From contig CAJINV010000005.1 in NCBI GenBank assembly GCA_905178155.1, positions 6,594,153 to 6,658,152 on the forward strand: a stretch of DNA of 64,000 nucleotides, read 5' to 3'. The notes beneath the pieces were generated by a model, which was not told where the DNA came from, made no database searches, and worked only from the letters and a program-made list of their open reading frames with translations. The stretch is from Amoebophrya sp. A120 (Eukaryota > Sar > Dinophyceae > Syndiniales > Amoebophryaceae). Shown here in pieces: positions 25,101-36,100 of this stretch. Each line of letters starts with the position of its first letter. The stretch's first letter is position 1. A program made the position numbers and the translations under genes.

Positions 25101-28100
25101 CCGATTCGTTCGCTTTCAGAGGTCTATCGCGGTAACACCGGCGAGTCGGAGGTTGTTGTTGTGCCAGCGGGAGGTGTTAGAAGTAGACACGACGTTGAAG
25201 AGAGAACCAGCTCCTCTAGAAGTGGGCGGGGAGACCATCGTCACCAGCGTGATGTTGATGAAAGTTCCGCGCCGGCGGGCCGACGAGAACAACTTTTGAA
25301 CAACCAGAGCTGCGCGACAAGTTCCTCAGCATTCGTTCCTGCTGATCAAACCCACCGATCGCGACCGTCGCATCTTCAATTAGCAGCGAGTACCTCGAGC
25401 GCGCAACAAGAAGGGGTACAAAAACCGAGCGCAGGAAGCAGGTCAGCGTCTGCGCAACGGCGGGGTCGGGGAGGTCTTGGGTCAAATAATGCAGAAGTCA
25501 CTGGTTCCACCTCTGCGAGCGGATTAGTGCAAGGACGACCGCAGGTGGCGCACAACCAAAACAGCGATGGAGGAGGTGCGCCGCCGCGAACACCAGCCTC
25601 TTCTTCCGAGGTCCGGAAAGTGAGCAAGGAGAAGGTTTCCCCCGAGCGCGCGGTGGAGATTGAGGAGGATTTGCGGAAATTTGTGGAAGAACTGAAGATC
25701 CTCGACGAAGAATTTCTTCTCGGCCGGACCGGAAGTTTCGGGCACATCAACCGGCAGCGCACCACGAACAGCAGCAGTACAAACGAGAACAGCAAGTCGC
25801 GGAGTAGTTCGAAAAACGCGATGAACACACACACGGTGGGAGTGCAGACGAGCGGGAACAACAGCTCTGCCACGTCGTCGCAGAGAAACCTGCAGCTGGG
25901 GAACATCATGCCGAATTATCACAGCCAGGCCCGCGAGTCCTTTAACTCCAACAAGTCCAGCTCTGGAGGTCCCCGCGAATCCTTCCACTCGAACAAATCA
26001 AGTTCGGGCGACAGTGCTATTTACGCGGTCGACCACCAGCAATTTGCGTCTGCCGTCGCGAATCGGCCGCAGGCGGCAACTCTTTTGGAGGAGGAGGACG
26101 AGTACCACAAAACGCAGCCCGCGACGAAAGTTAACCGGGTGAAACAAGTGTTAGAAGAGATGAAGCAGCGGAAGATTCAAATCAAGAAAACAGTGCGGAA
26201 TGTGAGGAATTCGCACGCCAAACTGCTGGAACCGAACTTGCCATTGCCGTGGACGAACCATAATCGAACGAGGTTCCTTTTAGACGGGCAGGAGCAACTA
26301 CACAAAAATGCAGGCGCAACCTATAATCCCAATTTTGACACCAATCCGACGCCCTGTAGCAGCCCGGTTTCTGGGGTGGTGTTAGAGGTCGGTGGCCAAC
26401 AGCATCAAATCGGCCTTAACGGGGAGCAACAACACAAAACCAGCAAGGTTTCCAGCGTGGATATCAATTCCTCAAACGAAGCTCAAATGTTGAGCAGCTC
26501 GGATGCTAGCAAGGAGAAGACAATCGTCCTTGTGCGGGACGATGGTCAACAGGAGGATACCAGGGCTGCAAATGGTGTCACTTCTCCTTCTGCTGCTGCC
26601 AGAAATGTCGACAGTGCAGCCTCTGTGCTAGGGATGGAGCAGGACGCGGTGGTCATGTTGCAGCATCAAAGCAAAGTGATAGAAAGTTCTTCCGAGACCA
26701 CGTTGGTCGGATTGCTCGAAACCGCGTCGAGTTGTGATGTTGACAATGCTGCACAATCATTTTCAATCCGGGGGAATAAAAATGGAACAACGACCTGTGA
26801 ACAACAACCGGCGCAAGAACGACCCTCCGATAATAGTACTAAAGCTGCGTCGGATAGTTTTAGAACCGCTGCCGGAAAAAATGAAAATCCATCCACTTTA
26901 ACAGTTGCTGGGGCCCCGCACCAAATGGAAGTAGACTCCGGGGCGATGTTGGTGACCATGGGCGGACAGAAAAATAAATCGGCGTTGTCAAGTGGACGGA
27001 ACAAGGGCAGCGACAAAGAGAAAAATATGTTCTCAACATCTACTTCCGAAATTAAATACGGAAAAAATACAAGGGACGACAAGAAGCATCAAGAAGCCCC
27101 TGGCCATGACACTTTTCAACAAGAACCTGATCACGCTGCCGGTGCTGTCACGCTCACGACAAAGTTGACAATGAACAACCAAAACCTCCTCCCTAGTAGT
27201 GACCGCCTCCCCGCCGTCCAGCAGCAGCAGCAGCAGCAGATTCCAGCACTAGGAGCAACATCGTCAAACGAGCAGCAGCAGGAGGATTTCTTTACGTCGG
27301 TGATGCAAAGATTGAAGAAACTTTCGAACCAACAACTGGAAGAGGAGCAACACGCGGAGATTTTGAAACGCGAGCTCGCGGCGGAGGAAGGCAGATGCGT
27401 GATTTTGCGGCCGCTGCCCGTGCAGTGGTTTGTCGCGGACATTTTAGAGTTTTTGAAGAAGGAATTCGTGAACTATGGCGGCGACAGTTGTAGTACTACT
27501 AGCATGAGAAATAGAAGTAGAACCTCCGAACAAGAAGAAGTGAAGGACCTGTTCGACCGGATCCGGGTTTTGGACTTCGCGGGGGAGTTATGAGAGTTCA
27601 CAACTCCCCCTCCCCCTCATTTGTATGGCATGCACAGCACTACAAACGCCACCACACGTGTATGCTGTGCATGACAATTTTATGCGCCGACTGTAGTGCT
27701 GTTTGGGCTTCCAGAATTTGTGATACAAACAGTGCTACAAGGCAGCAGCTGGATTTGGGATTTTGCATTACAAATGAGGGGGAGGGGGAGTTGTGCACTT
27801 TCATAGGAGTGTGTCGAAGACTCTTTAGAGCCGATCGTATCGACGGCAAGTCGGAAGGAGCAGTTTGGGATTGGAAATGCCGCGACTCAGGGTCATGTAG
27901 CTTCTTGCGCAGCAGGAGAACAAGTCGAGATGAATCTTCAAGCGGCCAGCGCGGCGATCGCTGTAAATAACCAGGAGGGCACTTCTGTAGGTGACGCAGC
28001 ACCGGCAGCTTTTCTAAACAGCCGAAACAGCAGCTCAAATCACCTCGTCGCACAGGACAGCGTAGAAAAACAACATGATCATCAAATCAACGCCAGCCAC

Positions 28101-31100
28101 AGCGCCAGTTGGGCCGAAGAACGGTCGGAGCTGCGTGAGGCAGAGGAAAATGACGTCACGCCCGAGTGCGGCAATAACGGCGAATCGGTCTCGAGGACCT
28201 CCCAACAACTACTAGCGGCTCATCTCGACTTGCAAAATTCACGGTCCACCCGGGAAAACTACTCCGAAACGAATGAAACGCAGTCGCAGTCGCTCTGCAT
28301 GAGTTCACTGTCTCTCTCCATGTCGAGCTATTTTGAAGATATTCCGGCCAGGTGGGCGTTAGTGGAGTGTGTCACCAGGGACATCGCTGAGAAACTGGTC
28401 TTTATGATCAAAAACCGAGGCGGCGGTGGTGGTGGTACTTCTAACACTAATCTTACCCATTCGTCAGTAGGAGCCGCGGCAGGAGGAACTTTGTCGCAAC
28501 AGAGCCTCCCGCAGCAAGTTGCTTCGAACAGTGCGATCACTACCTCGGGTTCCAAAAAAGATCCGACAGGTGGAACCACAGGTCGGGCGATCGAAGATAC
28601 GAAAATTGTTCCAAGTAGTAAAGACATAAGTAGAAGTTTCTCTCCCTCGGAACTTTCACACGAGAAGGGTGCTTCGAACTTTTACCGGACGTATAAGAAG
28701 CAGAGTAAGGAGAACTCCAATAACTGCAACGCGAACAATTCTATTGTTCGTGAAAACCACGACAACTGCGAAAACAACAGCAATTATAACAGCCGGAAAA
28801 ACAGCGGAGCGATCATGAATAATTCCACGACGGACAAGTTAAGTGGGTCGATGCTGGCTTTGCACTACCTTGACGCCAGTTTGGTGACGGAAGAGTGGCT
28901 TTGCGAACTGGGGTACGATACGAGTAATCAACGAGGGGAAAACGTCGACGCTGCAGAGGGGAGCTGTGGTGAAAACAGTCCTGGATCCCTTGCGAATGAT
29001 GCTCCACCACTCAAGGACAACAGCTTTGGGCAGAGCAAGCTGCTACACCAGGACTTGCACTCTGAAAAAGACCACCCGCTGCTTCCGCCCTTGAAAACCA
29101 TCAGCCAAGAGTCCTTGGCAGATTACATTCAGAGGCAATGGAGTGGCAGCACCAGCTTAACGGCGAGGGATAGTAGAACAAATCCGCAGCTAGTAGAACT
29201 GCAGGTTCTGCAAGATGAAGAAAACGAGGACGAAATTGTCTATCCTGCCAGAACGTCCTCGCGGGAATTGCAGACGAAGAGCACCGAAGTTCTGACGCAG
29301 CAAATATGTAAGACATCAGAACCAGAGCCAGTTCGTGGAACAGCAGGAATAAACGACGACGAGAACAATCCCAATGGTGAAGATCCGGCGCACAACAATT
29401 TCTGCACCCTCAACACCGATGACGAGTTGGAGTTGTCGGACGAAATAATCGAGATGTCGGTTCCAGCCGAGAAGACTGGTTCTCGTGACAACAAGAAGTT
29501 ATTCCTCACGCGGGATAATATTGATTCGAACCTGCTTGAACTGAACAACATCGACTTGTACATTTTGGACGACGACGACGACGAGGACGATTTCTCTGTG
29601 CAACACGCAAAGTCCGATCCCCTGCCAGAGTATAATAGCCGTCGACGTGGAGCAGGTGGTAAAGTGAGTGTTCCAGCGATGAATCATGATCCCCGTCGTC
29701 CTGACCGCTCCTGCATGGAGGAATTCGACATCGTGGAAACAGCGCACTCGGTGGAACTGTACAGCGTCAGACATGTGCAGTCCGATAAAGGACCCCGGCG
29801 TGCTGCTGGTGGCTCCTCTGCCTCGAAAAGCAAGAAGAAACGGAGACAGACACTACCACTGGGAGGGAACAACGAGGATCTGCCTGTTACAACGGTATAG
29901 TGGATTTTTTCTCTGTTGCTGCTTTACAGGGTTCGTTGTCGTTTCCAGAATGATCTATCATCTAGCACTTGAAGCACCGCGTGCATCACAAAATTTGTCA
30001 GCTGCATAGCGTGTAAGTAGTTCCAGCATGACAAAACACTGCCTCGAAATAAAATTCTATCAGGTGATGATCTCGAACCTGGATCGCTCGCTGAGAAACG
30101 AAGATCTGCTCCAGTTGCTGGAGAAGCATTACAAATTCCTCCCGGCGAAGCACTTCGATTTCCTTCATTTGCCGAAAGACTTCCAAACGAAACAGAATCT
30201 TGGGTATTGTTTATCCTGTGTAAAAACGTACCCACACCATAGTTGTCATGCTACTCTGCATGCTTAAAATGTTTCTCATGCGGAGCCCCATGAGAAGCAT
30301 TTTCTAATGCGGTTTGGAAATCTGTAATGCGCCAATCAGCATGAGATACTAGATCTGTAATGCTGCTTAGCTAGCTCAAACAGCACTACACTACGCGTCC
30401 AAATTTGTCATGCGAAACAGCCAAAGCTTATGGATTTGTCTAGCGGATTTCCCATCTTGACTCTGGTGTGGGGACATTTTTACTCAGGATATTGTTTTCT
30501 CAACTTCAAGCAACCAGAGTTCGCGGAGAAGATGCTTTGTATGCAGCAGGGGCATATGCATTGCAAATATGTCTGGGTCTGGAAGACTGCAACTTGTGAT
30601 GCGGGTTCTGGAACAGGCCCAAAATTTGTATTGCGTAGTCAGGAAAAGGTGCCCGATTTTTGTCTCCAGAAGGGGGCATTTGTCACGCGGAATAGGCATG
30701 GAGAAGCTGTCACAGAGTTTGTCATGCTCTGTGTGCATTCCAGACCTTTTTGTAGATGTAAAAAATGCATGACAAATGTCTGATTTCTTCCAGACCCAGA
30801 CATATTGACATTTGATAGGGCAGCAGCATTTCCACCACAGAAACAGCAGCGGTAGTCGCAGTTCTTCTAGTTCCGCTAATTTCCCCGTGATGAATAACAG
30901 CAATTTGAATTTCGTCGTGAAGAAAGCCGACCGACAGGGATTTGCGGCGAATGTCGAACTATCAAATGTAAAAATGTCTGGGTCTGGAAGAGTCATGCTG
31001 TTTTTGCATGACACAGAAGGGCTGGCATGGAAGCTCTAGCATCACAGGTTTCGAAAAGCTTCCGCAATGCCGAATCCGCATGGCAAGTCCCCCATTTTGG

Positions 31101-31767
31101 TGACAGAAAGCAGGCAGCTTTTGCTACCTATGCATGAGAGCTTTTTCTGTGTTCTGAAATACGCATCACAAGTTTGGAATCTTCCAGAGGACCCAGACAT
31201 TTTTACAGTTGATACGAACCGTGGCTGTTGGAGAAGAATTGGAAGGGGAAAAGAGTCTCCAATCCCTTCTTTCGATATCGTAAGAAAAAAGTGTTACAGT
31301 TACACACATAGTCTAAGTCTATGCAGACCAAGCAACAGAGACAAGCTCTGTCATGCGCAAACTGCTTTTACGCCTCAATTCATACGTGTTTTCCCTTATA
31401 GTCTGCGCACCACAGGTTTTCTGTGCCATGTCGAACAACTTTGTGATGCAGAGACTCCAGCAACAAATGTATAACTGTAACACTTTTTTCCTGTGATACT
31501 CGACCGGTCATTTTCAGTAGTTCCAACACGACCTCCAGGCGTTCTGGAGCTGGTCCATCTGAGGGGGCGGTTACTGATGATCTTGCGGGGGACGAAAGGA
31601 AACCGAGCCAGAGAAGTAGCGGTCAAGGTAGCAATCAAAGTTCTGGCGGTAGTTGTACTAGAAACGGTTCGGGTCATTTGAGTAGTTTCTCAGTCGCCCT
31701 GGAACTGAATGCGGAAAACGCGGCCCGGGTGATGCAGGAGCTACAGCAGTCCCAGTCGGGAAGATGA
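13139..31767 (+). CDS. Mei2-like RNA-binding protein, giant (about 4012 aa)
   Basis: Read as 20 exons, all consistent in frame: 13139-13672, 13895-14491, 15441-15591, 15863-15973, 16276-18038, 18307-19359, 19587-19661, 19886-20087, 20985-21015, 21284-21341, 22063-22379, 22706-23165, 23454-24890, 25086-27588, 27811-29894, 30064-30211, 30497-30554, 30823-30959, 31220-31275, 31504-31767. The C-terminus, from about residue 3791, matches the Mei2 C-terminal RRM: TTVMISNLDRS, then FDFLHLPKDFQTKQNLGYCF, LNFKQPEFAEKM, and after a Ser/Asn linker RQGFAANVEPW and RPVIF. In this family that domain binds RNA and acts in meiotic or differentiation control. An upstream piece (GRCVILRPLPVQWFVADILE, then RIRVLDF) may be a divergent RRM. 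The remainder is Ser/Thr/Asn/Gln-rich with internal repeats (MPGNSSTTNRNG four times) and is probably disordered. The exon joins at the two H repeats are the least certain. Confidence 0.8.
13673..13889. mobile_element. introner, family F
   Basis: Ends TATGACAGTGCACAACTCCC and GGGAGTTGTGCGCTGTCATA; perfect TSD tggaa; phase 0. The same family is at 19360, 27589 and 49398. Confidence 0.9.
14505..14652 (+). repeat. minisatellite in coding sequence
   Basis: Units built on AGCTCTAGTACAACTGGCCA and a shorter AGCTCTAGTACAACTACCG variant repeat about four to five times, with CAGCCGCCAGCGCCAGT between. The encoded peptide is Ser/Thr-rich or, in another frame, VALVQLP. Confidence 0.8.
15082..15136. repeat. 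tandem repeat, 13-bp unit
   Basis: GTGGCGCGAGAGG is repeated four times with one variant unit. It lies inside the H insertion. Confidence 0.85.
15592..15857. mobile_element. introner, family A
   Basis: Ends TATCAACTGTAAAAGTGTCT and the complement ending GATA; perfect TSD agcgg; phase 1. Its body is the reverse complement of 55759-56031, and both lie in + strand genes. Confidence 0.92.
15974..16270. mobile_element. introner, family D
   Basis: Left TATTGAGAGGAAAAATCTCT, right GGGGGGATTTTTCCTTTTGATA; TSD aaacg/gagcg (three of five match). Removal joins LLNG-RQVVMGTSATTS in frame. Confidence 0.8.
16803..18776 (+). repeat. segmental repeat, source copy in the Mei2-like gene
   Basis: This stretch is closely related to 34902-36655 (start CAACCTGGAACGGCGTC, end GAAAGTTTGCTATCG). 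A partial third copy is at 20985-21341. Only this copy carries the introner at 18039-18301; the other long copy is uninserted. Confidence 0.85.
18039..18301. mobile_element. introner, family A, with empty site in window
   Basis: Perfect TSD cctcg; phase 0. The paralogous copy near 36170 reads CACACCTCGCAACTCTCC without insertion, exactly the predicted pre-insertion sequence. Confidence 0.95.
19360..19581. mobile_element. introner, family F
   Basis: Ends TATGAGAGTGCACATAGCTC and GAGCTATGTGCACTCTCATA; perfect TSD tgagg; phase 0. GT-AG is possible in one register. Confidence 0.9.
19662..19880. mobile_element. introner, family C
   Basis: Ends TATCGCCAGAAAAAACTG and CACTTTTTTCGTACGATA; TSD agatt/ggatt; phase 0. 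Removal joins QEQEI-VMENINPEE. Confidence 0.88.
20088..20984. mobile_element. H repeat insertion with short TIRs and 41-bp direct repeats
   Basis: Near the left end GTTCGTCACAGTCAC and near the right end GTGACTGTGAC form an inverted repeat. The flanks CATCATGCCGGGGAA...AACGGTA (41 bp) are at 20047-20087 and 20944-20984. The right 130 bp matches 14664-14800 inverted. The flanking repeat also occurs at about 22067 and 22831, where no H element is present, so it is a coding repeat of the host gene; the insertion may have fallen between two coding repeats. Removal of one unit keeps the frame. Confidence 0.6.
20985..21341 (+). repeat. partial copy of 18690-18786 split by an introner
   Basis: The coding sequence (TSTFHGTVLSPVLQSRRTTE, then SLLSHSAES) repeats 18700-18786. 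It is interrupted here by the element at 21016-21278; the copies near 18720 and 36595 are uninterrupted. Confidence 0.85.
21016..21278. mobile_element. introner, family A, with two empty sites in window
   Basis: Perfect TSD ctctc; phase 2. Empty versions GTACTCTCTCCGGTGCTG are at about 18718 and 36599. Confidence 0.94.
21342..22057. mobile_element. introner, family A, 716 bp, carrying a nested insertion
   Basis: TATG left end, CATA right end, perfect TSD agagc; phase 0. The related uninserted coding sequence is near 18780 (GCGGAGAGCAGCAG). The extra length comes from a nested insertion bounded by a 19-bp direct repeat. Confidence 0.88.
21481..21943. mobile_element. nested insertion with 19-bp direct repeats
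   Basis: CATGACAAACTGCGTTTCT occurs at 21462-21480 and 21925-21943. The enclosed sequence has no open frame of note and no TIR. Long direct repeats suggest target-primed retrotransposition (SINE-like), but I see no clear A/B box or poly(A) tail. Confidence 0.65.
22380..22700. mobile_element. introner, family D, with empty site in window
   Basis: Left TATTACAATGAAAGATGCCC, right CTTTTCTCACTTTGATA; perfect TSD tacca. Copy II near 23150 reads AACTACCAACTTTCCTC without insertion. Confidence 0.94.
23166..23448. mobile_element. introner, family B, with empty site in window
   Basis: Left TATCCTGAGTAAAAACGCCC, right end diverged (ACGTTTTTAAATACGATA); TSD cgcag/cccag; phase 0. Copy I near 22712 reads CTTTCCTCCCAGCCGTC uninterrupted. 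Confidence 0.93.
24891..25080. mobile_element. introner, family G
   Basis: Left TATGCATTCTGCAAAAGTAG, right ATTACTTTTGCGTAGGATA; TSD ataac/atccc (weak). Removal joins LLNFHN-SELNSPIRSLSEVY in frame and explains the break between two long open frames. Confidence 0.8.
27589..27805. mobile_element. introner, family F
   Basis: Ends TATGAGAGTTCACAACTCCC and GGGAGTTGTGCACTTTCATA; perfect TSD ggagt; phase 1. Removal joins RVLDFAGE-CVEDSLEPIV. Confidence 0.93.
29895..30063 (+). other. GT-AG spliceosomal intron before the Mei2 RRM
   Basis: Donor ACAACG|GTATAG and acceptor TATCAG|GTGATG give TTVMISNL, the start of the RRM. No TIR or TSD; contains GCATGACAA. Confidence 0.85.
30212..30491. mobile_element. 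introner, family B, inside the RRM
   Basis: Perfect TSD ttgtt; phase 1. Removal gives QNLGYC-FLNFKQ, the RNP1-like strand of the RRM, which confirms the junction. Confidence 0.95.
30555..30817. mobile_element. introner, family A
   Basis: TATG left end, GATA right end, perfect TSD gggca; phase 2. Joins CMQQGQ-QHFHHRNS. Confidence 0.92.
30960..31214. mobile_element. introner, family A
   Basis: Perfect TSD cgaac; phase 1. Reverse complement of the 4652-4902 element. Joins AANVE-PWLLEKNW. Confidence 0.94.
31276..31498. mobile_element. introner, family C
   Basis: TIR TATCGTAAGAAAAAAGTGTT and its inverse; TSD ttcga/ctcga; phase 0. Joins SNPFFR-PVIFSSSN, matching the conserved RP-I-F end of Mei2 proteins. 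Confidence 0.93.
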
Positions 31768-33193
31768 TAACGCGGCCCGGAAAGTTGAGAAGTGTACATG
31801 GATGTTGAGTTGATTTCATGATCGACAACAATTTTTTTGTATTCGAATATCAATATGTAAGATGTTGAAAAGCTTTGTGCCACCAGCAGCCATTAGAGAC
31901 GGCAGGGCACCATATGACCACATTGATGTGTAGCGAGTAATTGCAAGCACAATTCGTATATAATGACCTCCGTTTTTCCTTGAATGATAATGATTAGAAC
32001 AAAAAACCGTTTTTACACTTTTTCAAATCTTCGCTGTTTAATTTGTCGCAACATCACTAGCAAAGTGAAAGTCGAAATTCGAGAAGGGAACCTCAACGCA
32101 GAAGCAGATTTTTTCGTAATTGACATGGTAATTTTGGTTTTTATCCACAGTAAAACAAAAACTTCTAAATACAACTAAGTAGCGGACCTCTAGCAACCGT
32201 TTCAAAACAAAGCGAAGTAGAGCTCTATACTATTGATTGGTTTGTTTCGTAGGAACATTTTGCGCATTCTTGGTTTCAATAGCTGTACTAAATTTTATTG
32301 AATGCGGCCTTTGCTACGGGGGCATAGAAATCATTCTAAACGACCTATTGCAAAAATGGGATATTAAAAGAGCATCAGTGTAGCCCCTGCTACTCGGAGG
32401 ATAAGATGAATAAGCCTTTCGGAAAAAAGGCAACCTCCAAGTCCAAAACCGTTGCATGAGTACCTAAGAATTTCCTCCATCTGCCTGAATACGCATCTCT
32501 ACTGAACTGAACAAAGAGAATCCGAGGCTTTTTAGTCTGTGTGTGTTTGTTAATACGGATACTAGTTGATGCTGTTGAACACTGGAATATTGAAACTACA
32601 CGAAAATAAAACTTGATTGACTCATGGATCGGGGACCACAGTAAACAATCTTGAAAGCGGCCGACGAGCTATACTTATATATACAGGATCAATTTTTTGC
32701 CCGCTTCATGCAACTGCTTGCGTGTCAAATACGAGTACGCTGCTGGACTTCGCGGAGTTGTTCTGCTGCGATGTTAGCGAAGTCGTCCAATCGTGTCGGT
32801 AAAAATGTTAAAAGGGTGCATGTTGTAGTCGTCCGTGACTGTCTATTCGCTGCAAGAGAGTTGCTTTTAGCGAAGAGGCGCAAAATTGCTCGGTTTGTAT
32901 CTATAAAGATGTTGCGATGTTGCGCGAGAACGAGAAGCGTAAGTCGCTTCTTAGCCGGGGGAAAATCGCCACTTGCAAACAAAAGTGTAGCTGTACAAAT
33001 CGCCACTTGCAAATCGCTTCATAGTCGTGGAAAATTCATGTGCTGCAAAGTCTGATCTACGTCGTTGATGATTCGTTGTCCACAGAAGAGGAAGAACGAA
33101 CACTGAAAACTGAAGACGCAATTTGAGAGTGAGAGGAGAAGACTAGATACTGTCGTGTGCAAGTTTCTACAGGAGCAAACTCCAACAACTACA
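31768..33193. other. AT-rich intergenic region
   Basis: No supported gene. It must hold the 3' end of the Mei2-like transcript and the promoter of the next gene. I see no introner-like ends here. Confidence 0.6.
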
Positions 33194-36100
33194 ATGGCGC
33201 AGCAGCACCAGCTCCCGCACAGCCACCGGGCCGGGGATGTGGAGTACTTCAAATCTGCGCAGGGCATGACGGAACCGGAGAAATCTGTCACTGAGTTCCT
33301 TGCCATCGCGCACCTGGTGGAGCAGTCAGGCGATGGATCACAGATTTCCTTCAAGTTGAAGCAGGTGATGTTCATTACAAGAGCGCTTCCTTTTTTTGTC
33401 ATGCGTCATTTGTCCTCACATGCACTTGCATTTTTCGACCGAGAAACTTGTTTTTTTTTGTGTATGCATAAACAAAGTGAAAATTCATCATCCTAATTTT
33501 CACCAAACGTCACAGGCTATTTTGACCGACGACGAGGTGGCAGTCGCCACTTTGGCCAAGAACCCGTATGCATTGCAAAAGTAAATCGCACTGGCAGTAC
33601 AAATTGCATTTGCAAATTTTCTTAATAGCTGCAAGAATGGAGTTTATAATGCTGACGGACGTAAGGGTAAGCGGTGAGAGTGAGACTGCAATTTCTGCAA
33701 GTGCGATGCTTATCGTTTTGCAGAGGATAACCACTACCACAATGCGAAATCCGTAGTAGCGCTGTGTGTCGGGGTTGCGAGTAAAGCGGGGGAGGAAGTT
33801 TTGAAGGTTCTGTTGGAGAAAGTTGGAAAGGCGGAACCGCTGGACAAGGACGAGGTGTGCAAAAGCGTATTTGAGTTCGGAAAGGAAACGAAGACGGGAA
33901 GGGGAATACGGTACCAGGAGCCCGTCGTCATCACATCGAGTAGTCACTCCAAGCTGAATCGCTGCCCGGTGTCAATTGCCAAGCAGATGGACAACCGGCT
34001 AGCACTTCGGGTTTTGAAAAAATCCGCGAAATTCCGCGCCCCGGTGCACAATCACAGCTCCGCGGACGTGAAGAGATTTCGAGACGCCGAGACTATGCCG
34101 GAGCCGCGCAAAAGTTTAGAGCAGTTCCTGGCGGTAGCAGACATCTTAAAGGACGGGGGGAGCTCGGGCGCTCACTTGAAGGGCAGAATCAATTCAGCGT
34201 TGAAGCGGGCGATTCTGAAAAACGATTTGGCAGAAGTGAAGAAGGAAGACGTGGGCACTTCCTTCGTCGCCCTGTGCGTTGCGGCAGCGAGCAATTGTAG
34301 CAAGGAGGTGCTCGAGCATTTAGCTCGAAGATTCGGGCCACGAGCAAAAGGCGCAGACTTGGTCGAGCAGACGAAGGCTTTTAATCTCGAAGTGAACAAG
34401 CGCGTGCACATGTTCGGACTGGAGCTTGCCGGTGAGGAGCATACGACGACGAACCGGTACTACCACGGAGCAGAGTACTCCTTACTCGGCGCATGCCCAG
34501 TCGCAATTGCGATCCAAGCGGGGAATTACGCGGGGCTGGACTTGCTCTTGAAGAAGGGGTTTCCAATCGATCGCAAGCCGTATTACACGTCCGTCAGCTT
34601 CCAGCCCAGTCTGCTCCAGAAAGCGCTCTGCACAGCCGACAATGGGCAGCGTAAGTTGATGGAGGCCAAGGCGTCGGCGGTTACCATCGCGATCGAAGGC
34701 GGGGACCTGAACGCGCTGCAATTGATGCTAGACAACGGCGCGCTGGCGCGAGCGGATGTGGCGGAGCTCATCCTTGTCGCGATCAGAACCTCCGGCGCGA
34801 GAGTTTTGCGGTTTTTTTTGCAGCACAATTTCGCACGACGTCACGGCACTTTTCTCGATGCTGCTAACTTTTTCGACGCCGCGCTTCGGCGAAGCGAGTC
34901 CTCCAACCTGGAACGGCGTCAGGACCATCGAGTAGTTCTGTGGCCACAAGAACAAGCGGAGTGCTTCTTGTTGAGGCGCAAGAACATGTAGCAGGAGGCC
35001 GCGATGAAGCTAGTGGAAGTGCGAAAAACGACCACTGCACCTCCGTTTCGGAAGTACAACCTTCATCCGGGCCCACAACAGTCGCTGCTTCTGCCGCTAC
35101 TGGAACGAAAGACCAGGAGCCATCCGGAGTAGAGCAGCGCGGTGCAGAGGGAGTTCTCGGGGGACGAGAAAATGCTGATGCTCATGTGGGCCACGCTGTG
35201 AAGATTAACGAGATCGTCCACAAACCTGTCCTCGGCCACATCCAAAACGGGAATAAAAGAGACTACAGCCAACGCGAGCTCTTATTTCCCCCTGCAACTA
35301 CCAGCAGAGAGAGAGACGGCACGAACCAGAACGAAAACTCTACAAGTTCCAGGCCGACAACTCCTCACGTCGTCCCGCGCTTCCCCGAACGGCATTCCGA
35401 AGTGAACATGTACGTCGTGCAGCATAACTTCGACTTGGAGCGGCAGAAGTCAGATTCGGTTTCCAACCACTCGTCCCACCAGCACAACAGCTCGGCGGAC
35501 GGCATTGACTCGTTGTTAAACAGCTGTCCCGCCGAGTTGGAGAGCTCGCAGCAGAATTCCCCGGTGTTGTCCCGACAGGTGACCGCAAACACGTCCGGTG
35601 GCGGCAACAGCTCCCGGTCGGTCTCCCGGCAGTTAACCGCCAACAGCAACACAAGTTTTCCCCGGGCGTCGCTCGTGGCTGGGTGTACGATCGAAGACCA
35701 GGAGGGGGAGGAAGAAAATGTCGCTTTCAACCTACTTCCCACCCGCAGCGCAACTTCTCCTCGGGCAAAGGAAGGAACGGAACGGGAAGAACCACAGGGC
35801 GGGGGTATTGCAAGAAATGGAAACAGTTTTGTTGAAACTCAAAGTCAAACTACTAGTAGCGAAAGAACGTCGTCCGAAGTGGCCGCATGTAGTGCGACAA
35901 CCGATCACGTTTTATTTTCCGCTAATCGTGCAAGCAGCCGGTCGCGGCTAGGCGCAGCAGCAGCTCTTGCTGGGGAGACAATTCTACACCAGAATGGAGC
36001 TCCTGCAGCTAGTTCGTCTTTAGCGATCCCAGAGCACCGGGAGCAAGTCGAGCAGCACTACGGAGAGCAGCACTTAATGCAACACCGTCCGGCGGCGCAC

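Noticed and set aside
25376-25988. Antisense open frames opposite the Mei2-like gene
   Set aside because: No motif; explained by codon composition of the + strand exon.
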